A stretch of 64,000 nucleotides of DNA, from NCBI RefSeq assembly GCF_024721315.2, contig NZ_JANFAK020000003.1:79622-143621 (forward strand). The letters run 5' to 3'. The position numbers and the translations under genes are program-made. The notes under the pieces were generated by a model that had not been told where the DNA came from, searched no databases, and was given only the letters and a program-made list of their open reading frames with translations. Positions 1 through 8,466 of this stretch are shown in pieces; position 1 is the first letter of the stretch; every line of letters starts with the position of its first letter. The DNA comes from Streptomyces sp. Isolate_45 (GTDB taxonomy: Bacteria; Actinomycetota; Actinomycetes; Streptomycetales; Streptomycetaceae).

Positions 1-103
1 GCGCTGCCAGGCCTTGACCGGCGTCCGCGCGATCCCGGTGGTCGGAGCTTCGCCCGAGCTCCACGAGTGCCGCCACGGCCGCATGCCGCAGTTCGCTGTT
101 CAT
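1..103 (-). CDS. HEAT-repeat-type protein, N-terminal part only
   Basis: Partial gene running off the left edge. An ATG at 103 (minus strand) opens a frame with no stop to base 1 (34 codons). It begins MNSELRHAAVAALVELGR and continues with DHRDRADAGQGLA. This helical, Ala/Leu-rich start resembles the first repeat of the HEAT-repeat adaptor proteins common in Streptomyces; that is family recollection, not a search. No strong Shine-Dalgarno is visible. Too little is present to say more about function. Confidence 0.55.
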   Translation of the reverse strand, partial: MNSELRHAAVAALVELGRSSDHRDRADAGQGLAA

Positions 104-401
104 CCGGCGCACCGCTGGTTCGCCGTGGGGGCGACCGGAGCAGGACGCCATCCGGAGGGGCCTGAGCCCGCGTGGTCGTGCACGTCTCGTCCCTCTCCCT
201 GTTCGTGTTCCGGTTCCACCGGCGAGCCGAACGCGCTTCCCCCCGTTACCGTCACGCGGGGCAATGTAGCGCCCGCAGTGGGCGGGGTGGGATCCGGGAG
301 GGGGCCGGCGGGGCGCCGGCACGGCGAATATCGGTTCCGGGTCGTGGTGCGGTCGTGCGACGATCCGGGCAGGAACCGGGAGAACGGGCAGGCGGGGGAA
401 C
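104..401. other. Intergenic, no gene seen
   Basis: GC-rich spacer between the divergent HEAT-type gene and the APH-type kinase gene. No convincing coding frame, repeat or hairpin was seen. It presumably carries both promoters. Confidence 0.5.
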
Positions 402-1289
402 ATGGGCAGGATGCACGCCGACGAAGCGGAAACCGACGTCGGGCTGGTCCGGCGGTTGCTGCGCACCCAGTTCCCCCACTGGGCGGACCTCCCGGTCGCC
501 CGGCTCGCCTCCGGAGGCACCGTCAACGCGATCTACCGGCTCGGCGACGACCTGACCGTCCGGTTGCCGCTGCGCCCCGGCGGCGCCGGGGCCATCGCCA
601 TGGAGGCGCGGCTGCTGCCCCGGCTCGCTCCGCTACTGCCGTTGCCGATCCCGGAGGTGGTGGTGACCGGCGCTCCGGGCGAGGGGTACCCCTTGCCCTG
701 GTCGGTGTACCGGTGGATCGACGGCCGCAACCCCGTCGAGGGCGACCTGGCGGAGCCCGGCCCCGCGGCCCGTGACCTCGCGGAGTTCGCCGTCGCCTTC
801 CGGAAGGTCGGCCTCCCCGGCGGTCCGCCCGCACACCGGGGCGCGCCGCTGATCACCGAGGACCAGGAAGTACGGGCCGCGATCGAGGCGCTGCGCCACA
901 CCGACGAGCCCTTCGACGCCGACGAGATCACCGCGGCCTGGGAGGAAGCACTCGCCGCACCGCCCTGGACGGGCCCGGCCTGCTGGACGCACTCCGACCT
1001 CATGCCGAGCAACCTGCTGCTCGCGGGCGACCGTGTCTCGGCGGTCATCGACTTCGGCACCGTGGGCATGGGCGAACCCGCCACCGACCTCATTCCCGCC
1101 TGGAACCTGCTGCCCGCCCCGGTGCGGCAGGTCTACCGGGAGGCGGTGGACGTGGACGACGCGACGTGGGCCCGAGGGCGGGGCTGGGCCCTGTCCATGG
1201 CGGTCATCCAACTGCCGTACTACCGGACGACCAATGCGATCATCTCGGCCAACGCCCGCCACGTGATCCGTGAAGTCCTCGGGACCTGA
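402..1289 (+). CDS. Aminoglycoside phosphotransferase (APH) family protein
   Basis: 295 residues, the usual length for the APH/choline-kinase-like fold. A Gly-rich nucleotide region near residue 38 (ASGGTVNAIYRL) leads to the catalytic loop HSDLMPSNLL near residue 195 (catalytic Asp and Asn) and the metal-binding VIDFG near residue 214. Such enzymes phosphorylate small hydroxylated substrates with ATP or GTP in the cytoplasm. The substrate cannot be read here; many members are not drug-resistance proteins. The ATG at 402 follows a GGCGGGGG stretch; ATG at 411 is an alternative. It is monocistronic and probably unrelated to the siderophore genes downstream. Confidence 0.85.
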   Translation: MGRMHADEAETDVGLVRRLLRTQFPHWADLPVARLASGGTVNAIYRLGDDLTVRLPLRPGGAGAIAMEARLLPRLAPLLPLPIPEVVVTGAPGEGYPLPWSVYRWIDGRNPVEGDLAEPGPAARDLAEFAVAFRKVGLPGGPPAHRGAPLITEDQEVRAAIEALRHTDEPFDADEITAAWEEALAAPPWTGPACWTHSDLMPSNLLLAGDRVSAVIDFGTVGMGEPATDLIPAWNLLPAPVRQVYREAVDVDDATWARGRGWALSMAVIQLPYYRTTNAIISANARHVIREVLGT

Positions 1290-1429
1290 GCACGTGCGGG
1301 CCGTGCGCCGCGATCCACCGGTAACCACCCGCCGCAGCGGGGCCGGCGGGCGTAGCCCGTAAGGATGGCCATATCGGCCTCAACGGCCTGAGCAGGTAAA
1401 ATCGTTGTCCCGTTCCGGCCGGTTGACGG

Positions 1430-1795
1430 TGCGACGGAGCCGGCGCGTACGGGCGCCGCGGGCGTCCTGACTCAGGGCCGCTCGCGGGCCGTAGGTGTCG
1501 AAGCCGTTGAAGGCTCCGGGCCACACGTGCGGTTCGGCCTCGCAGCCGGCCTGTCAGATCTCGTCGGTGTAGGGGACGCCCTCGTCCCTGAAGGTCTCCG
1601 GTCGCCCAACAGTGCTCGCCACGCGGTGGCGTTGGACGGCCGATCCCAGGTGTCGACGCCCGCCGTCCGGTGGCTGGAAAAGCCGTCGCCGCGGTCGTCG
1701 AGCATCGGGCACAACAACAGCTGCCCGATCGGTACGGGTCCACCCCGAACGCGGGCGAGCAGGGCGAGGGCGGGCGGCGTCTTGCGCCTGCCGTG
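1430..1795 (-). pseudogene. Decayed alpha/beta hydrolase (Abhydrolase_3-like esterase) C-terminal fragment
   Basis: Minus-strand translation shows esterase-like blocks in two frames. One frame (about 1790 to 1600) reads ALALLARVRGGP, QLLLCPMLDDR and GVDTWDRPSNATAWRALLGD. A second (about 1596 to 1430) reads PETFRDEGVPYTDEI, then an in-frame TGA near 1554, then EAEPHVWPGAFNGFDTYGP. These recall the C-terminal half of hormone-sensitive-lipase-type esterases (the DxR block, the AETFRDE segment and the PGxFHGFD His region). The catalytic His context is mutated to FNGFD and the GDSAGG nucleophile part is missing. With a frameshift, a stop and a truncation, it is non-functional. It sits where cchA/cchB would lie in S. 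coelicolor. Confidence 0.65.
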
Positions 1796-1949
1796 GGGCT
1801 CGGTTCTCCGGCGTGTACGGTTCCCGCGCCCGGGTGCTCATGGCGGCCTGCGCCGTGCGCGGTTAGGGATCGGTCGGGGGCGGGGTACGGGGCGTGGGGG
1901 CGGCGCACTCCCGAGCGTCCGTTTTGTCTATCGACAGCCATAAAAGATC

Positions 1950-1968
1950 AGCTTAGCCTTGCCTAAGT
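1950..1968. promoter_or_regulatory. Iron box (DmdR/DtxR-type operator) upstream of cchC
   Basis: The core TTAGCCTTGCCTAAG matches the interrupted TTAGG...CCTAA palindrome used by DmdR1/IdeR-type Fe(II) repressors in actinomycetes. It lies 159 bp before the cchC start, so the whole import/export/NRPS operon should be repressed in iron-replete cells. It is less perfect than the boxes at 22477 and 25170. Confidence 0.75.
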
Positions 1969-2126
1969 CCTGCACGCGACCGCCTGTCCGTGTGCCCCGA
2001 TCCTCCTGCTTCGAGTACCAGCCGCACTTCGTCCGGCACCGAGCGACGTCCATCCGCGCGGCCGCCGGTGGTGAGGGCCGCCGATCCGGGTTCACCCGGT
2101 GGATCGAAGGGATAACGTACAGCGAC

Positions 2127-3185
2127 ATGGGCACGACCACGGTGGAGCGCTTGGCGCGCAAAGGTACAACTGACTTACAAAACCGCAGAGTTACCGGCTT
2201 CTTCGCGCTCGTACTGGTTCTCCTGGCCGCCGCGGTCCTGTCGTTGGCGGTCGGGGCGCGGGCGCTGAGCCCCGCCGAGGTGTGGGAGGGGCTGCTGGGG
2301 GCGCCGGACCCCGATCGGCGGCTCACCGAGATCAGACTCATCGTGCGGACCGTACGGGTGCCCAGGACGGTGCTCGCGGTCGTGGCGGGCGTCGCCCTGG
2401 GGGTCGGCGGGGCGCTGATCCAGGGGTACACGCGCAACCCGATCGCCGATACGGGCCTGTTGGGGGTGAACTCCGGAGCATCGTTCGCCGTGGTGACGGT
2501 GATCGCCGTGTTCGGGTTCGTCAACCCGTTCCAGTACGTGTGGTTCGCCTTCCTGGGCGCCGCGGTCTCCGGCGTCGTCGTGTTCGGACTGGCGAGCATG
2601 GGTCGCGGGGCGGGGAACCCGTTGACGTTGGCCCTCGCCGGGCAGGGGGTGACCGTGTTCCTCGCGGCGATGACGACGGCGGTCGCGCTGTCGGACAAGG
2701 CGTCGTTGAACGCGCTGCGCTTCTGGAACGCGGGCTCCGTCGCCGGGGTCGGATTCGATGTGATCCTGCCCGTGACCGCTTTCATCGGGGCCGGGCTGCT
2801 ATTGGCGCTGACCACCCTGCCGGCCGTCAACCTCCTGAACCTGGGCGACGACGTGGCTCGGGGGCTGGGGGTGAACGTCGCGCTGGTCCGCACCACCGGC
2901 ATCATCTCCATCACCCTGCTGGCCGGAGCGGCCACCGCGGCCTGCGGGCCCATCGCGTTCCTCGGCCTCATGGTGGCGCACGTGGCCCGGTACCTGACCG
3001 GTCCCGACTACCGTTGGCTGGTTCCGTACGCCGGTCTGCTCGGTGCCATCGTCCTCCTGGTCTGCGACATCGTGGGACGCCTGCTGGTGCGCCCCGGCGA
3101 ACTGGACGCGGGCGTCGTCGTGGCCCTCCTCGGCGCCCCCTTCTTCGCGTTCCTGGTGTGGCGCGGAAAGTTCAGGAGCGCGTGA
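2127..3185 (+). CDS. cchC: Ferric-siderophore ABC permease, FecCD family
   Basis: 352 residues with about nine to ten hydrophobic segments, the BtuC/FecCD architecture. Characteristic blocks are RVPRTVLAVVAGVALGVGGALIQ near residue 75, TRNPIADTGLLGVNSGAS, and the C-terminal GPIAFLGLMVAHVAR segment that contacts the ATPase. It forms half of the inner-membrane pore importing ferric siderophore. The ATG at 2127 is chosen because upstream codons do not look coding. Codon 17 is TTA (2175-2177), so translation should depend on bldA tRNA-Leu(UUA). The first 30 codons are unusually AT-rich. It overlaps cchD by 4 bp (GTGA). In S. coelicolor cchA and cchB precede this gene; here they do not. Confidence 0.9.
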   Translation: MGTTTVERLARKGTTDLQNRRVTGFFALVLVLLAAAVLSLAVGARALSPAEVWEGLLGAPDPDRRLTEIRLIVRTVRVPRTVLAVVAGVALGVGGALIQGYTRNPIADTGLLGVNSGASFAVVTVIAVFGFVNPFQYVWFAFLGAAVSGVVVFGLASMGRGAGNPLTLALAGQGVTVFLAAMTTAVALSDKASLNALRFWNAGSVAGVGFDVILPVTAFIGAGLLLALTTLPAVNLLNLGDDVARGLGVNVALVRTTGIISITLLAGAATAACGPIAFLGLMVAHVARYLTGPDYRWLVPYAGLLGAIVLLVCDIVGRLLVRPGELDAGVVVALLGAPFFAFLVWRGKFRSA

Positions 3186-4468
3186 ACGGGGCCGGCGCCA
3201 GGCCACCGGGCGCGCGGGCATCAGACGCGCAGGCGACGGGCGCGCAGGCGTCCGACGTGAAGGCGTCGAACGTGAGGGCGTCGAACGTGAAGTTACCCGA
3301 CACGAACGCATCGCAGGTGAGGGCACCAGTCATGAGTGCATCCGGTGTGAAGTCATCCGGCATCGAGTCGTCGGACCCGAAGTCGTCGGACCCGAAGTCG
3401 TCGAACGCCGAGTCGTCGGGCGCGGGGCCGACCGTGGCGCCGGGCGTGCGGCTCGGCCGGGTGTCGTTCGTCTGGCGGCCGTGGATGGTGACCGTCACCC
3501 TGCTGCTGGCCGCGGCGACCTTCCTCGTGTTCTGCCTGTCCATCGGTGTCGGGGACTTCCCCATCGGCCTGCCCCGGGTGATCGGCACGATCCTGGGCGG
3601 CGGCGAACAGGTCGACGAGTTCGTGATCATGGATTTGCGGATGCCGCGCGCCCTGGCCGGATGCGTCGTCGGCATCGCGCTCGGCGTGTCCGGGGCGATC
3701 ACCCAGTCCATCGCGCGCAATCCGCTGGCCAGCCCGGACATCCTCGGCATCACCGGGGGCGCCGGTGCGGTCGCCGTGTTCCTGGTGACCGTGTCGGGCG
3801 GGACCGCCACGGCCGTCGTCAACTCCGCCGGCCTGTCAGGGGCGGCGCTCGCGGGCGGTCTGGGTACGGGGCTCCTCGTGTACTTCCTCGCGTGGCGGCG
3901 CGGCGTCGACGGTTTCCGGCTCATCCTCATCGGGATCTCCGTGAGCGCCGTGATGGAGGCGATCACGACCTGGCTGTTGGTCAGCGCGGACATCCGGGAC
4001 GTGGCCCGGGCGCAGGCATGGCTCATCGGCTCGCTGGACAACCGCTCCTGGGACGACATCACGGTGGCGCTCTGGTCCACGCTCGCCCTGATGGCCGTCG
4101 TCGCGTGCGTGGCCTTCCAGTTCAAACCGATGCACCTCGGCGACGAGGTGGCGGCCGGCCTGGGCGTCCGGTACACGATGGTCCGGGCGGTCCTGCTCCT
4201 GTGCGCGGTCCTGCTGGCCGGCGTGGCGGTCAGCGCGGCGGGTCCGGTCCCGTTCGTCGCCCTCGTCGCGCCGCAGGTGGCCATGCGGCTGGCCAGGTGC
4301 CCCACACCGCCGATGGTCGCCTCCGGCATGGTCGGAGCCCTGCTGCTGATCGGCGCGGACCTCGTCGCGCGCACGGCGCTGCCGATCACCCTCCCGGTCG
4401 GCGTGGTGACGGCGGCGATCGGCGGTCCGTTCCTCGTCCACCTACTGGTGCGGGCCAACGTCCGCTGA
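3182..4468 (+). CDS. cchD: Ferric-siderophore ABC permease, FecCD family, with repetitive N-terminal extension
   Basis: 428 residues, about 75 longer than a normal FecCD permease. It starts at GTG 3182, overlapping the cchC stop, with AGGAG at 3174-3178. The permease proper starts near residue 95 (WRPWMVTVTLLLAAATFLVF) and has the family blocks RMPRALAGCVVGIALGVSGAI, ARNPLASPDILGITGGAG and GPVPFVALVAPQVAMRL. It pairs with CchC. Residues 13-82 are fourteen degenerate pentapeptides (ASxVK/SSDPK type) encoded by a 15-bp tandem repeat; this hydrophilic, probably disordered cytoplasmic tail is not a family feature. Codon 38 inside the repeat is TTA (3293-3295). Confidence 0.88.
   Translation: MNGAGARPPGARASDAQATGAQASDVKASNVRASNVKLPDTNASQVRAPVMSASGVKSSGIESSDPKSSDPKSSNAESSGAGPTVAPGVRLGRVSFVWRPWMVTVTLLLAAATFLVFCLSIGVGDFPIGLPRVIGTILGGGEQVDEFVIMDLRMPRALAGCVVGIALGVSGAITQSIARNPLASPDILGITGGAGAVAVFLVTVSGGTATAVVNSAGLSGAALAGGLGTGLLVYFLAWRRGVDGFRLILIGISVSAVMEAITTWLLVSADIRDVARAQAWLIGSLDNRSWDDITVALWSTLALMAVVACVAFQFKPMHLGDEVAAGLGVRYTMVRAVLLLCAVLLAGVAVSAAGPVPFVALVAPQVAMRLARCPTPPMVASGMVGALLLIGADLVARTALPITLPVGVVTAAIGGPFLVHLLVRANVR
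3218..3427 (+). repeat. 15-bp coding minisatellite (14 units) in cchD
   Basis: Fourteen consecutive 15-bp units translate to pentapeptides such as ASDVK, ASNVR, ASNVK, ASGVK, SSDPK and SSDPK. Units diverge but keep phase; two adjacent SSDPK units are identical in DNA. The array codes for the N-terminal extension of the permease. Confidence 0.9.
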
Positions 4469-4508
4469 CCGGTGCACACGTTCGAGCAAGTCCAGATCAG
4501 GGGGAATC

Positions 4509-5405
4509 GTGTCCGTTCAGCACATCACCGGGACCGGCTCCGGAGGCGACGGCACCGCCTCCGGAGGTGACGGCGCCGCCCGGCTGGCGGCCCGGGGCGT
4601 CACGGTCGGGTACGGGGCCCGCACCGTCATCGACGGTCTCGACGTGGCGGTGCCGCCTCGGGTGATCACCACGATCATCGGCGCCAACGGCTGCGGGAAG
4701 TCGACCCTGTTGCGGACCCTGTCGCGGTTGCTCAAACCGACCAGCGGGACGGTCGTGCTGGACGGGGAGGACATCGCCACCCTCAGGACCAGGGACGTGG
4801 CGAAGAAGCTCGGCCTGCTGCCGCAGGCGCCGGTGGCGCCCGAGGGGCTCACGGTGGCCGACCTGGTAGCCAGGGGCCGTCATCCGCACCAGAGTTGGCT
4901 TCGGCAGTGGTCGTCGGACGACGCGGCCGTCGTGGAGCGGGCGTTGGCGATGACCGGCGTGTCCGACCTGGCCGACCGTCCGGTCGACGCCCTGTCGGGC
5001 GGCCAGCGTCAGCGGGTGTGGATCTCGATGACGTTGGCCCAGGGCACCGACCTGCTGCTGCTCGACGAGCCGACCACCTACCTGGACCTCGCGCACGCGA
5101 TCGACGTGCTCGACCTCGTGGACGACCTCCACGAGTCCGGGTGCACCGTGGTCATGGTGCTCCACGACCTCAACCTGGCGACCCGCTACAGCGACAACCT
5201 CATCGTGATGAGGGCCGGTTCGATCCTGGCGCAGGGGCACCCCGGCGACGTCATCAACGCCGAGTTGCTGTACGAGGCGTTCGGGCTGCGCGCCAAGGTG
5301 ATCGACGATCCGGTCGGTGACCGGCCGCTGATCGTGCCGATCGGCCGCGCCCACGTACGGGCCGACAGGTCGGACAAAGATACGGAGCAAGTAAGGCTAG
5401 GCTAG
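4509..5405 (+). CDS. cchE: Ferric-siderophore ABC importer ATPase (FepC/FecE family)
   Basis: 298 residues with a full ABC nucleotide-binding domain: Walker A GANGCGKST near residue 58, Q-loop region LLPQAP, signature LSGGQRQR near 160, Walker B LLLLDEPTTYLD and H-loop VLHDLN. The LARGRHPHQS-type segment between Q-loop and signature is typical of siderophore/B12 importer ATPases. It energises the CchC/CchD pore. A GTG start at 4509 follows AGGGGGA. The N-terminus has a short Gly/Ser-rich tail. Its last codons overlap an iron box at 5391-5410 that belongs to cchF. Confidence 0.92.
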   Translation: MSVQHITGTGSGGDGTASGGDGAARLAARGVTVGYGARTVIDGLDVAVPPRVITTIIGANGCGKSTLLRTLSRLLKPTSGTVVLDGEDIATLRTRDVAKKLGLLPQAPVAPEGLTVADLVARGRHPHQSWLRQWSSDDAAVVERALAMTGVSDLADRPVDALSGGQRQRVWISMTLAQGTDLLLLDEPTTYLDLAHAIDVLDLVDDLHESGCTVVMVLHDLNLATRYSDNLIVMRAGSILAQGHPGDVINAELLYEAFGLRAKVIDDPVGDRPLIVPIGRAHVRADRSDKDTEQVRLG

Positions 5406-5410
5406 CCTCA
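5391..5410. promoter_or_regulatory. Iron box overlapping the cchE stop, upstream of cchF
   Basis: GTAAGGCTAGGCTAGCCTCA keeps the AGGCTAGGCTAGCCT heart of the DmdR/DtxR operator. It overlaps the cchE stop codon (5403-5405) and lies about 150 bp before cchF, implying a second iron-controlled promoter for the binding-protein/exporter/NRPS part. Confidence 0.72.
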
Positions 5411-5478
5411 CTTGCGCACGGTAGGGTTTGCCTGCCTTCGGGCGGGACGAACGTCAACGGGAACTGGGACGCGGAGGG

Positions 5479-5526
5479 CGACACGGACCGCGACACGGAC
5501 CGCGGCGCGAACCGCGACACGGACCG
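5479..5526 (+). repeat. Four 12-bp tandem units in the cchF leader
   Basis: CGACACGGACCG occurs at 5479-5490, 5491-5502 and 5515-5526, with a variant CGGCGCGAACCG at 5503-5514. The array lies between the iron box and the cchF start, in what should be its 5' untranslated region. Confidence 0.85.
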
Positions 5527-5557
5527 CAACGGACAGTACGACAGCAAGGGACTGCGG

Positions 5558-6622
5558 ATGCTTCTCCAGCGAACGACGCGTACGAACTCCCGGCGAAGGG
5601 CGGCGGCGTTACTGTCCGCGGCCACCCTCGGGATCGGCCTCCTCGCCGGGTGCGGTTCGGGCTCCAAGGACGAGGGGGACAAGAAGAGCGACGGCGCCCC
5701 GGCCGCCGCGACCGGTGCCTTCCCCGTCAGCGTGGAGCACGCGTTCGGATCAACGAAGGTCGCCAAGGCGCCCCAGCGGGTGGTCTCCGTCGGCTACACC
5801 GACGATCAGGCCATCCTGGCCCTCGGCATCAAGCCCGTCGGGATGGTCGACCAGTACCCGAACCCGCCGGGCGCGGCGCCCGACATCAACACCCAATGGC
5901 CCTGGGTGAAGGAGAAGTGGGGCGACACCCGGCCCGAGGTCGTGATGAGCAACGGCGACGCCGGCCCGAACTACGAGAAGATCGCCGCCCTGCGGCCCGA
6001 CCTGATCATCGCGGTCTACTCCGAGATCGACCAGGCCGCCTACGACAAGCTCTCCAAGATCGCCCCCACGGTGGGCCGCACCAAGGCCGAGAAGGAGCCG
6101 TTCAGCGCTCCCTGGCAGGACAACGCCCTCCACATCTCCAAGGCCCTGGGCAAGGCCGACGAGGGCACCGCCCTGGTGAAGGGGATCCAGGACAAGCTGG
6201 ACGCGGCCCGCGCCGCCCACCCCGAGTTCGCCTCCCAGACCGCCGTCGCACTGTCCTGGTACAAGGACTCGGCGGCCCCGTTCACCACCACCGACGTGCG
6301 CGGACGACTCGTCACGGGCATCGGCTTCAAGGGGCGGACCGAGATCGACAAGATCGCGGACGGTAAGTTCTTCACCGTGCTCTCCCCGGAACGAATGGAC
6401 CTGATCGACGTGGACCGACTCTTCGTCATCAACGACAAGGCGGACACGGAGGCTCTGAAGAAGTTCGAGCTGTTCGCCAACCTGTCCGCCGTCAAGAACG
6501 GCAAGGTGTCCTACCTGCTGGACAGCGAGGGCCCCGCGATCGGCGCGGCCATGTCCCAGGGCACCCTGCTGTCCCTGCCCTACGCCATCGACGAACTCGT
6601 CAAGTCGGTCGGCAAGGTGTGA
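5558..6622 (+). CDS. cchF: Siderophore-binding lipoprotein (periplasmic-binding-protein family)
   Basis: 354 residues. A basic N-terminus, hydrophobic stretch and lipobox LLAGC near residue 32 predict lipidation and anchoring outside the membrane. The mature part follows the class III binding-protein plan: PQRVVSVGYTDDQAILALG, RPDLIIAVYSEIDQAAYDKL, an interdomain helix and a C-terminal lobe ending near KSVGKV. It captures the ferric siderophore and hands it to CchC/D/E. Start ATG 5558 follows AAGGGA. Codon 18 is TTA (5609-5611) inside the signal peptide, suggesting bldA dependence. The stop overlaps the cchG start by 4 bp. Confidence 0.92.
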   Translation: MLLQRTTRTNSRRRAAALLSAATLGIGLLAGCGSGSKDEGDKKSDGAPAAATGAFPVSVEHAFGSTKVAKAPQRVVSVGYTDDQAILALGIKPVGMVDQYPNPPGAAPDINTQWPWVKEKWGDTRPEVVMSNGDAGPNYEKIAALRPDLIIAVYSEIDQAAYDKLSKIAPTVGRTKAEKEPFSAPWQDNALHISKALGKADEGTALVKGIQDKLDAARAAHPEFASQTAVALSWYKDSAAPFTTTDVRGRLVTGIGFKGRTEIDKIADGKFFTVLSPERMDLIDVDRLFVINDKADTEALKKFELFANLSAVKNGKVSYLLDSEGPAIGAAMSQGTLLSLPYAIDELVKSVGKV

Positions 6623-8409
6623 GCACCACCGACACGCGCGTGGCGGCCCCGTCGACCCTGCACACGACGACCGGACGGGAGGCCGCCCGCTGGGTGGGCG
6701 CGCACTGCCGCGAAAGGCCGTGGCTGACCTCGGCCACCGTACTCACCACGGTGGCCGGGGCGGCGCTCCAGGTGCTCCCGCTGCTGCTGCTCGGCCGGGT
6801 CGTCGACGCGGTCGTCGCGGGCGGATCCCGGTCGATCCTGATCACGACCGGGGTGGTGATGGTGGCCGCGGCGTTGCTCGGCGCGGCTGCCACCGCGGTG
6901 TCGACGTACCTCGTGGGCCGGCTCGGCGCCGACCTGCTCGCCCGGCTGCGCGAGGGCGCCGTCCGGGCCGTGCTGGGGATGCCGAGCGCGCGGATCGAGC
7001 AGGTCGGCCGGGGCGACGTGCTGTCCCGGGTCGGCGATGACGTGGCCGTGCTGTCCAAGGGCATCCGTACGGCCGTCCCCACGGTGTTCTCGGCGGGCGT
7101 GCTGGTCGTCATCGCCACGGTCGGCATGTTCGGCCTGGACTGGCGGCTCGGCCTCGCCGGCGCCGGCGCGCTACCCGCGTACGCGCTGGCCCTGCGCTGG
7201 TACCTGCCGGTGTCCGCCCCGCTCTACCAGCGGCAGCGCGCCGCCCAGGCCGACCGCGCGCAGGCGCTGATCAGCGGACTGAACGGGATCGACACGGTCA
7301 GGGCGTACCGCCTGGAGGGAGCCGTTCGGGACAAGGTCACGGACGAGTCGTGGCGGGTGCGCAACCTCGGCGTCGAGGTGTTCCGGCTCTTCGGGCGCTT
7401 CGTCGGCAGGGAGAACCGTGCCGAGTTCATCGGGCTGGTCCTGATCATCGTGGTCGGGTACGCCCTGCTGGAGGCCGACGCCGCCACCCTGGGTGAGGTG
7501 TCGGCGGCGCCGCTGCTGTTCCACCGACTGTTCACCCCGCTCGGCTCCATCATGTTCACCTTCGACGAGGCACAGAAGTCGGGCGCGAGCCTGACCCGGC
7601 TGGTCGGAGTGCTGGGGGAGGACGCGGAGGACCGCCTCGTCGGCGCCCTGGCCGCCGCGTCGGCCGTGGACGTGCGGTACCCGGTGACGGTGCGGGGTCT
7701 GACGTTCAGCTACCCGGACACCGAGGAACCGGTCCTGCGGGACGTCGACCTGACGATCCCCGCCGGCGGCTCGCTCGCCCTGGTCGGGGCGACCGGCGCG
7801 GGGAAATCGACCCTGGCCGCCCTGATCGCGGGCATCGGGACCCCGCAGGCCGGCTCCGTGCGCATCGGCCCGACGGACCTCGCCGGAGTGGACGAGGCCG
7901 GGGCCCGGGCGCTCGTGAGCATCCTGACGCAGGAGACCCACGTGTTCTCCGGACCGCTCGCCGAGGACCTCCGGCTGGCCGCTCCGGAAGCGACCGACGA
8001 CGAGCTGATGGCGGCCCTGACCACGGTCGGCGCCGACACCTGGGTCCGGGCCCTGCCCGCCGGACCGGACACCCCGGTCGGTGAGGGCGGCGAGCGCCTC
8101 GACGTCACCAAGGTCGCGCAGATCGCTCTGGCCCGGCTCGTCCTGGGCCGGTCTCCGGTGGTCGTGCTCGACGAGTCGACCGCGGAGGCGGGCAGCGAGG
8201 GCGCGGCCGAGTTGGAACGCGCCGTGCTGGCCGCCTGCACGGGACGGACCACCTTGTTCGTGGCACACCGGCTGACCCAGGCCATGGCGGCGGACCGGAT
8301 CGCCGTGCTGGACGCGGGACGCGTCGTGGAACAGGGCAGCCACGAGGAACTGGTGGCCCTCGACGGCCGCTACGCGAGGCTGTGGCAGGCGTGGCGGGAA
8401 GGCAGCTGA
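6619..8409 (+). CDS. cchG: ABC half-transporter (siderophore exporter subunit) with degenerate signature motif
   Basis: 596 residues: six-helix exporter domain (about 25-310) then an ABC ATPase domain (about 350-596). Walker A GATGAGKST (Lys396), Walker B VVVLDES (Asp518, Glu519) and H-loop VAHRL (His550) are intact, but the LSGGQ signature is replaced by LDVTK at 494-498. Read with CchI, whose defects are the mirror image, this suggests a heterodimer with one working ATP site. The likely role is export of the apo-siderophore or its precursor. The GTG start overlaps the cchF stop (GTGA). The S. coelicolor equivalent sits in the same position in the coelichelin operon. Confidence 0.88.
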   Translation: MSTTDTRVAAPSTLHTTTGREAARWVGAHCRERPWLTSATVLTTVAGAALQVLPLLLLGRVVDAVVAGGSRSILITTGVVMVAAALLGAAATAVSTYLVGRLGADLLARLREGAVRAVLGMPSARIEQVGRGDVLSRVGDDVAVLSKGIRTAVPTVFSAGVLVVIATVGMFGLDWRLGLAGAGALPAYALALRWYLPVSAPLYQRQRAAQADRAQALISGLNGIDTVRAYRLEGAVRDKVTDESWRVRNLGVEVFRLFGRFVGRENRAEFIGLVLIIVVGYALLEADAATLGEVSAAPLLFHRLFTPLGSIMFTFDEAQKSGASLTRLVGVLGEDAEDRLVGALAAASAVDVRYPVTVRGLTFSYPDTEEPVLRDVDLTIPAGGSLALVGATGAGKSTLAALIAGIGTPQAGSVRIGPTDLAGVDEAGARALVSILTQETHVFSGPLAEDLRLAAPEATDDELMAALTTVGADTWVRALPAGPDTPVGEGGERLDVTKVAQIALARLVLGRSPVVVLDESTAEAGSEGAAELERAVLAACTGRTTLFVAHRLTQAMAADRIAVLDAGRVVEQGSHEELVALDGRYARLWQAWREGS

Positions 8410-8466
8410 GTGACCCCTGCTCCGTACGGGGCCGGATGGTGAAACGGAAAGGACGTTGATTCCCCG

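Noticed and set aside
1240..1941. Long open frames between the APH gene and cchC
   Set aside because: Arg/Pro-rich shadow frames without family features; the only protein-like signal is the frame-broken esterase on the minus strand.
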